Source: Rugalucina vietnamica
Lineage: Eukaryota; Mollusca; Bivalvia; Lucinida; Lucinidae
NCBI GenBank assembly: GCA_964017185.1
Contig: OZ024874.1
Span: 37,114,721 to 37,178,720 of the forward strand
DNA length: 64,000 nt
Direction of reading: 5' to 3'
Made by a program: the position numbers and the translations under genes
Shown: one piece after another, positions 58,166 to 64,000 of the stretch
Position numbering within the stretch: the stretch's first letter is position 1
How the letters are laid out: each line of letters opens with the position of its first letter
Notes under the pieces: generated by a model
Told to the model about the DNA's origin: nothing
The model's database searches: none
The model's input: only the letters and a program-made list of their open reading frames with translations

Positions 58166-58377
58166 GGGTGCAGGACATTTCGTCTAAAACCATTTCGTCT
58201 AAATGCCATTTCGTCTAAAGGACATTTCGTCTAATGGACAATTCGTCTAAATGACATTTTGTCTAAAGGACATTTCGTCTAATGGACAAGTCGTCTAAAG
58301 AATCAAGCAAGTGCGACATTTGGTCTAAAAAAAGTTAAGAAAAATTAAGATTTTTTAGACCAAATGTCGCACCCCAC
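58163..58377. mobile_element. Small element with ATTTCGTCTAAA oligomer array
   Basis: The ends mirror: GTGGGGGTGCAGGACATTT on the left and AAATGTCGCACCCCAC on the right. Inside the left end are seven or eight copies of (GG)ACATTTCGTCTAA. The right side carries a hairpin GACATTTGGTCTAAAAAA / TTTTTTAGACCAAATGTC. It is non-coding. Confidence 0.8.
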
Positions 58378-60755
58378 TTTAAATCAATATTAAACAATGT
58401 GGTAGGTCTATATTTGTTTAAATCATTTCTTTTTACAAAGATATTAGTGCAAATCATATTTTTCCTTCAGTCCTGTCAGATCATTCCTAGTATTTAAACA
58501 TATTCTAAACAATGTTTTTTTTTTTATTATTATTATTTGACCTTGCACAGTATGCATGGAATTGCACAATATGGCCCATACTATCTGCCTTTGACTGTTA
58601 AATTCTATTATACAATTTTAAATATTTAAATATGAAAAACATGGATTGTCTATGGGATTGGCTACAACTTGAGCCATTAAATGTCATGAAATCGATATCC
58701 AATAAAATATTCAAAAATATTTTCCTTATCATTTATGTTTTAGACGAGTCGTGTCGAAACACTTCACATCGAAGACTATCTTTTCATGACAACCCAGGAC
58801 TACCCTACTAGCTCGGACGGTAATTTAGTCAATATCCTCCCAAAACAACGTTTCCACCGGATTATTGTGCTTTTATATGGTTTCAGGGGCTTAGTTTTAT
58901 CAGGGATGATGTTTCATGCGATTGGAAGGATATATATTTGACGAAAAAATGAAAAAATAGTGGTCCCAAATCTTCGTGTTGACATATTTTCATTTCGTGT
59001 CTTCAACGCTCTTTACATTCATATTCGCACCGTGCATAATCCAAGGACCAGTCCTATCAGCGAGTGGAGTTAAATCATATCTACACAGACTACCATTGCC
59101 GGAGTTTGCAGCAGACAGCTTATAAAGAAATAAATACTGATAAAATGCTCCGAGACATACCTTTGTTTACTGTTTTTTTCCGTCGAGAGGACTAGCTCGT
59201 GAGTTCCCGGATGTGTCGAGGGAACAAAATCTCGTTGACTCTTTTTGGAGCTAGTTCCCCTGATTACCACCCGTGAGAATGCTTAATGAAATCGACGACA
59301 TAATAATAATCCCAAATATTTCTACACTTAAATATGTTACACCAAAAGAAGACAAATTATGGCCAAAGTAACTGAATGGTTCTTTTATTACTTCTTAATC
59401 TTTAAATTGTTTAGGGTGGCCAAACTTAAATTTCCTACTTTTCCTCAATCCAAATCAATTGCAAATTGCTCTGGTCAACCCTGAACAGAACCAACAAAAG
59501 GTGGCCAAATCTGCTGATTTCAATTGTGTACCAATCTAACAGGCTTTATAAATCAATCACCACATGAAAATTGTCAGGAAGATTATTTCTATGTTGGCAA
59601 GTTGATAGGGTAATCTCTTCACTACTTCACAAAGAAGTCAACAGTTCATCAATGAATTTATATAGATTGTTTGCAATATTAGAAAGAACTTAGGTGTTAG
59701 TTTGGCCATACTTTGAGTTCCCCAGCTGTAAGAATATGTCTATGCCATACATTTAGGTTAGAGTAACATAGGTTAGAGTGACATATTAATGTATATTTGG
59801 TACTTCACATACTACCTTGACTGCATGTCATAAAATTAAAGTCTAGTTTGTTCCAGAAGCAAAATCACGAGTCATTTTCAATGAACTGACCCTCCGACTT
59901 CACCCATATCCTAAATTTGACGTTACTCCGAGTTATCTAGATCATACCTACGATAATTACCGTACCCAAAATTGTAACAGCTCCTACATTTACCTGGGTA
60001 AAAACACTGGATATTTTACATACATGAGGCTAAAATTTTGCATGATGCTCATAAAGACTCTGTATTTTTTAGAAACCTGCAGCTTTTTAATGCTAAAATA
60101 TCGTAAATACTCAAAAATAAGTGGTCCGAGTTGAAAGTGCCTTACAATCGTACAATTTCCAGTCTATATTATTTGTTTTTGATTGAAAATTGACGTGTCA
60201 GCTTAAACTGATGGTGCATGCAGGGGCCTCGTCTTCTAAACTTTATATGTGCGATATGTTAAACTTTCTAAAGTGGACGTTAGTTGAATATAAAAAGGAT
60301 AAATACTGACCCTAGTCTGAGGCGCCTTCCATTGGTTACCTCCGAGTTCGCCGAACCTCCGAGTTCCCTGTGACAGGTAATCCTGGGTGAACATGGAATA
60401 AAATGCCACGTCGTATTAAACCCCCCACAATCATACAGTGTACAACAGACTCGCAGACTAGCTGTGCTGCTGAAAGTGCTTACCATGGTTTTTGGTAGAC
60501 TAACAAATATTATTTTCCAAGTCTTAACTGGTCGCTATTTCCGCGCTATTTCCGATGACATTTTCGTGCTGAGGCTCAGCTGAAGCTGCAAAGCTCTGAT
60601 ATAAAAAAAAAGAAATATGCATTTAGTTTTGAGGACAGCAGGAAAGAAAACACCAGCTAATTGCTAAGACGTTTAGATTCTCTACAATTGTGGTTCTATC
60701 GGTTTATACATGTACATACACCTGTATATGAAGAGTGTATTGAAACAGATTTAAT
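58378..60755. other. AT-rich non-coding stretch
   Basis: No gene or repeat I can support. ORFs at 59070-59270 and 60280-60486 (minus) have no recognisable features. Confidence 0.3.
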
Positions 60756-60756
60756 C

Positions 60757-60830
60757 GAGGTACGTGATTATTATAAGTTATTATTGTGATTATTGTGATT
60801 ATTGTGATTATTATTATTATTATTATTATA
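60757..60830. repeat. (ATT)n / GATTATT-type simple repeat
   Basis: TTATTGTGA repeats followed by about eight ATT triplets. Confidence 0.9.
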
Positions 60831-61443
60831 CTAAATGACTTTGAAAACGCCTCACGATAATTTTGCCGCGATGATGATTATTTCTTTTAGAATACAGGAT
60901 AATTCTGCAAAACTATTTTCGAACAGAAAGTACAACCAGTGTCCTTAATTTTCATACCAAAACCGAAACGTCAACGCCAGTGATTTATGTCATACAGTAT
61001 GATTTCAGACGTTACCATAAATACTCTGAGGAAGAAAAACATTCATCCGATCTAACATGATTTCTGGAAAGCTGCACCAAAAGACAAGCAAATGCTGTCA
61101 GTTGGCTTTCAATTGCACGAAAACTGTGGTAATTACGTCATTTTAATGTTTATGAAGAAAACTTTAATTTTTGCGCGTAAAATGAAACGAATTCGAAAGT
61201 TTTCAAAAACAATAAAAAGGCATGGACTTGTGTAACAATTACCATAACTTTTGGCGCTGTAATCATATGCCTGTGTGTTTTGACCACTTTACGCTTGACG
61301 TCAGCGAAAACCGCTAGCTCTTAATATAAACGGCATGGAACGAAAGTCCTCATTGTTAGTTTGCTTTTTTTCTTGTGTTTAAGGTTGTAAGCTATCACCG
61401 GAGATGGTTTGTTTTCACAAACAACCTTTTAGGTAGCCGTCCT

Positions 61444-61501
<58 letters not shown>

Positions 61502-61690
61502 AAAACAAAAACGTTACGTATCAAGAAAACAGTATTACCTAACAATTTAGCAAACAAATCTTTATGAATAAATATTGTTTATCATGTTAAGATACACACT
61601 ATTATGTGTAATTTATAATACAGAATAATTGTAACCAGTTTTAGCAAAATGATAACCGATGCATAATGAGGCGTTTTCAAAGTCCTTTAG
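60831..61690 (+). mobile_element. 860-bp TA-flanked TIR element (mariner-like MITE)
   Basis: The left end CTAAATGACTTTGAAAACGC(CTCA) and the right end (TGAG)GCGTTTTCAAAGTCCTTTAG are 24-bp inverted repeats with one mismatch. TA borders both. A second, truncated, opposite copy is at 32590-33062. The interior holds a 50-bp poly(T) (61448-61497) and no ORF. TA duplications and short TIRs are the habit of Tc1/mariner-type non-autonomous elements. Confidence 0.85.
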
Positions 61691-62087
61691 TATATATACA
61701 TGTCAAGAATAAGGCGAAATCTTTATAAGACTTAAAAGGAATCCGATTTTGCACACAAAACAGCAAGGCAATATTCAAATTTAAAACAAATACAGTAAGG
61801 TAAGAAAAATTCAAAATTTTGACCCACAAAACATCGGCCAGTGGCTCGTTTCACGAAGATCTCTTATAACATATCTTATCTTATGATCAAGAGTGATCTT
61901 AGTATTAACTTATGATCCATCTTATCGGTAAGATTTGTCTTATGTTTGAGGTTGTGACTTGCTCATAAGATTTGTCTCATTTCAAGGTCAAATACATCAA
62001 ACAGTTAGTTTCAAGTATGTTAAATCATAAAATTGATTCAATATTGGCGATAGCTCAGTGGATTTATGCAAGTAATTTTTTCTCTCT

Positions 62088-62129
<42 letters not shown>

Positions 62130-62350
62130 CAATATAAACACATGTGCTTAGATTTACCAACTATTTAGACTATTTCGTCTGTAAATCTAAACCAAATCTC
62201 GTTAACACCAGTGTTGACCTTATACACTGTATGATAAACCTGATGCATCGGGCGGCCGATCTGTTTATCAAAGCCCTGTTATAGTCAATTTGCCATATTG
62301 AACTTAGGCCTAGTTATACTCGCAATTATGTATACAGTTTATGAATAAAA
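61691..62350. other. Non-coding stretch with poly(T)
   Basis: Poly(T) at 62090-62129 preceded by (TC)n. The section 61850-61985 has repeated CTTAT(G/C)/ATAAG motifs in both orientations. No gene. Confidence 0.4.
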
Positions 62351-62535
62351 AATGGCCCCATTTGGGCCGTGAGAAATAATAGATGGACTGCTTGTACCCG
62401 CGGCTCCAAGCATAGCTTATACGCTACTTACTAGTCATCTGATTAGGCTACTGGTTAACCGCTCAGGTCTAAGACTGCCTAGAAAAAACGTTGTTGGGTC
62501 AAAGCATCCATACACATAAGCCTTACTTTGGTAGT
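62351..62535. repeat. Second copy of the repeat seen at 25011-25200
   Basis: Shares CTGATTAGGCTACTGGTTAAC, TCTAAGACTGCC and CATCCATACACATAAGCC with diverged spacing. No (CAAA) tail seen here. Confidence 0.5.
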
Positions 62536-63590
62536 TACATGTATATACTGAGCCAAACAAAAAGTATCCCGATTATGGCATGCTTTCGCATTTCAATGAA
62601 ATGTAAGAGAGTCTACCATACACATGCTGGTCAGCAATCGCCTACATGTAAAAAGTGTTTTGTTTTCAGAGTATGGACCATATTGAGCTCAAAGGGATTG
62701 ACCAAAGTGGGTATGTTAGAATTCAGTTTTATGGGTCGTGAAAAAATGATTAATTTCTTGAGACGCATAATACAGAATGTTACAACCAAGATATTGTTAG
62801 ATGTGTCAATCGACTGGCAATCTTATTCACTGGAAACAAAGTTTATTCGTATAACATAACAAATAAACCGATGTTGCGTTATAAGTTGGGCTCAGTATAT
62901 TTGAAACACATTTTGGATGCCATGACATCCTAATTTTGTATAAACGTCTCATTAAGAGCAATTCTCTGTAACCACTTAAAAAGTTGTGCCACGCATAGTC
63001 ACCGATTTTGCTGAAACTTTCCTATCTTGGTCGTTTGAGCACAAAACTAATTAATCAACACTCATTTGGTTCAATTTCATACTCGTTGTGCACCATGGAA
63101 ACGGCAAATGAATATTTTGGCAAAAAGTGTGTCCAAAAATCACCTAAAATTGGGTATATTACTTTATACAAATTCAGATCCAACTTATGGTCCACATATA
63201 TGAATATATAACACATTCTGGTTATAAATACAAAAACAAAACATGATTTGGAAATTCTCTGATTTTATCATGGCTCGACAAAGTGGGTGGGGTTTCGAAG
63301 ATTTGAAAAATGTGATTTTTAAGCATTTTTAGGGACAATTATCATAGTGAGTGCGGTCGGTTGCAGATATACGCGCACATTCACGATATACAACAATGTT
63401 TTGTTAACCAATTTCTGAAAAGACATGTTCGGGAAGTTAGGTCTGAATAACCATAGCAACAATGAGGATACTGTCGCAAAACGCAAATTTATGAGTGTCT
63501 GTCCTTTTGGTCTCATAGAATTCTACTGCGAGGACATAATTGATTGTAAATTATGTGATATGTTGCAATTGAAACTAGTCTTCAAACAAT
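62536..63590. other. Non-coding stretch
   Basis: No supported gene. A 122-residue plus ORF at 62491-62859 overlaps the repeat above and shows no domain. Confidence 0.3.
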
Positions 63591-63599
63591 ATGGCATTT

Positions 63600-64000
63600 A
63601 ATCTGCAGTGACCTTCTATAGGTCAAGGTCAAGGTCACAGAATAGAGAAAAATGACACAAACTTGACTTTTTTGCCCATGTTTAAGTTGATTTTGCCATA
63701 ATCGAGAATCAAATTTATTTCTTTATTGAATATTCATACATATCAACACAAAGTCTTTCATCCTGAGATATTTTTGTCCACCAGGTGACTTCAAGGTCAA
63801 GGTTAAGGTGACCAAAAGTTTAATTTTTTAGGGGGTAAAATGGAGTTTTTGTTGAAGAAGTAAACAAATTAAAGTACTAATTTTTATTGTATTATGCTTT
63901 TTCATTTATATATGTGTTGCAAAGTCTGATATGATTCAGACAATTGACCTGCTGACCTTGAAGAACCTTTTAAGGGCCAAGGTCAATGTCAAAATGAAAA
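63600..64000. repeat. TCAAGGTCA-rich repeat at the window edge
   Basis: AGGTCAAGGTCAAGGTCACA (63621), ACTTCAAGGTCAAGGTTAAGG (63790) and GGGCCAAGGTCAATGTCA (63975) occur ~180 bp apart in a loose tandem arrangement. The composition resembles the TGACCTTGACC family but no termini are visible; it continues past the window. Confidence 0.6.

Noticed and set aside
62491..62859. 122-residue plus ORF
   Set aside because: It starts in a dispersed repeat, and no domain or coding bias is visible.

Overview
The window looks like gene-poor, repeat-saturated animal genomic DNA. The best fit is a mollusc, most likely a bivalve, but this is inference from repeat style and not from a marker gene. The reasons are: several unrelated non-LTR retrotransposons (LINEs); a tRNA-Ser-headed SINE; many short hairpin or terminal-inverted-repeat elements (MITEs); repeats rich in TGACCTTGACC; long (GATA)n, (ATC)n and (GA)n/(CA)n microsatellites; and no dense gene packing. 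The only candidate host coding sequence is an unrecognised exon-like ORF at the left edge (15-806, minus). No rRNA, CRISPR array, operon or other prokaryotic feature was seen.

Layout. 1-5.6 kb: exon-like ORF, a 10-copy 50-bp minisatellite, and two small palindromic repeats. 5.6-6.3, 12.4-13.2 and 15.8-17.3 kb: three members of one TGACCTTGACC-rich repeat family, the last with three internal ~458-bp tandem copies. 6.3-12.05 kb: two separate inverted repeat pairs (A/A' and B/B') surrounding a 1.5-kb ATC/GATCGAT satellite and a (GATA)n tract. 14.68-26.82 kb: flanked by inverted arrays of a GACTCGGACCCAA-type oligomer. Inside lie a broken LINE (18.0-23.7 kb, minus) that is itself split by a 1.49-kb TIR element, a small element with TTTGCGCACA arrays, and a tRNA-Arg-like relic. 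28.2-29.5 kb: an element bounded by G/C homopolymers. 29.55-29.96 kb: a MITE. 29.96-33.30 kb: an element bounded by inverted arrays of GGGTCGTTTCGCCC, filled with microsatellites and GTCGAC/TGACGTCA repeats.

33.9-47.2 kb is a nest with resolvable order. A decayed plus-strand LINE is split at a TA by a 9.6-kb element with ~0.8-kb terminal inverted repeats. That element received a tRNA-SINE (11-bp target duplication) and a full-length LINE with two intact ORFs, RNase H and a perfect 13-bp target duplication. The intact LINE is the best candidate for a recently active gene set in the window.

47.78-57.58 kb is a giant near-perfect palindrome. Its arms are ~4.9 and ~4.8 kb around a ~63-bp spacer, and they carry a mirrored 41-bp tandem array. 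The arms differ by one 105-bp duplication, a poly(A) length change and scattered substitutions. A third, more diverged copy of the palindrome centre lies just outside at 57.7-58.2 kb. 58.2-64 kb holds small MITEs, poly(T) tracts, an 860-bp TA-flanked element and another TCAAGGTCA-rich repeat.

The most distinctive theme is a recurring architecture: short oligomers, different in each element, tandemly repeated and placed in inverted orientation at the two ends. It recurs at several places. I cannot assign it to a superfamily from the sequence alone.
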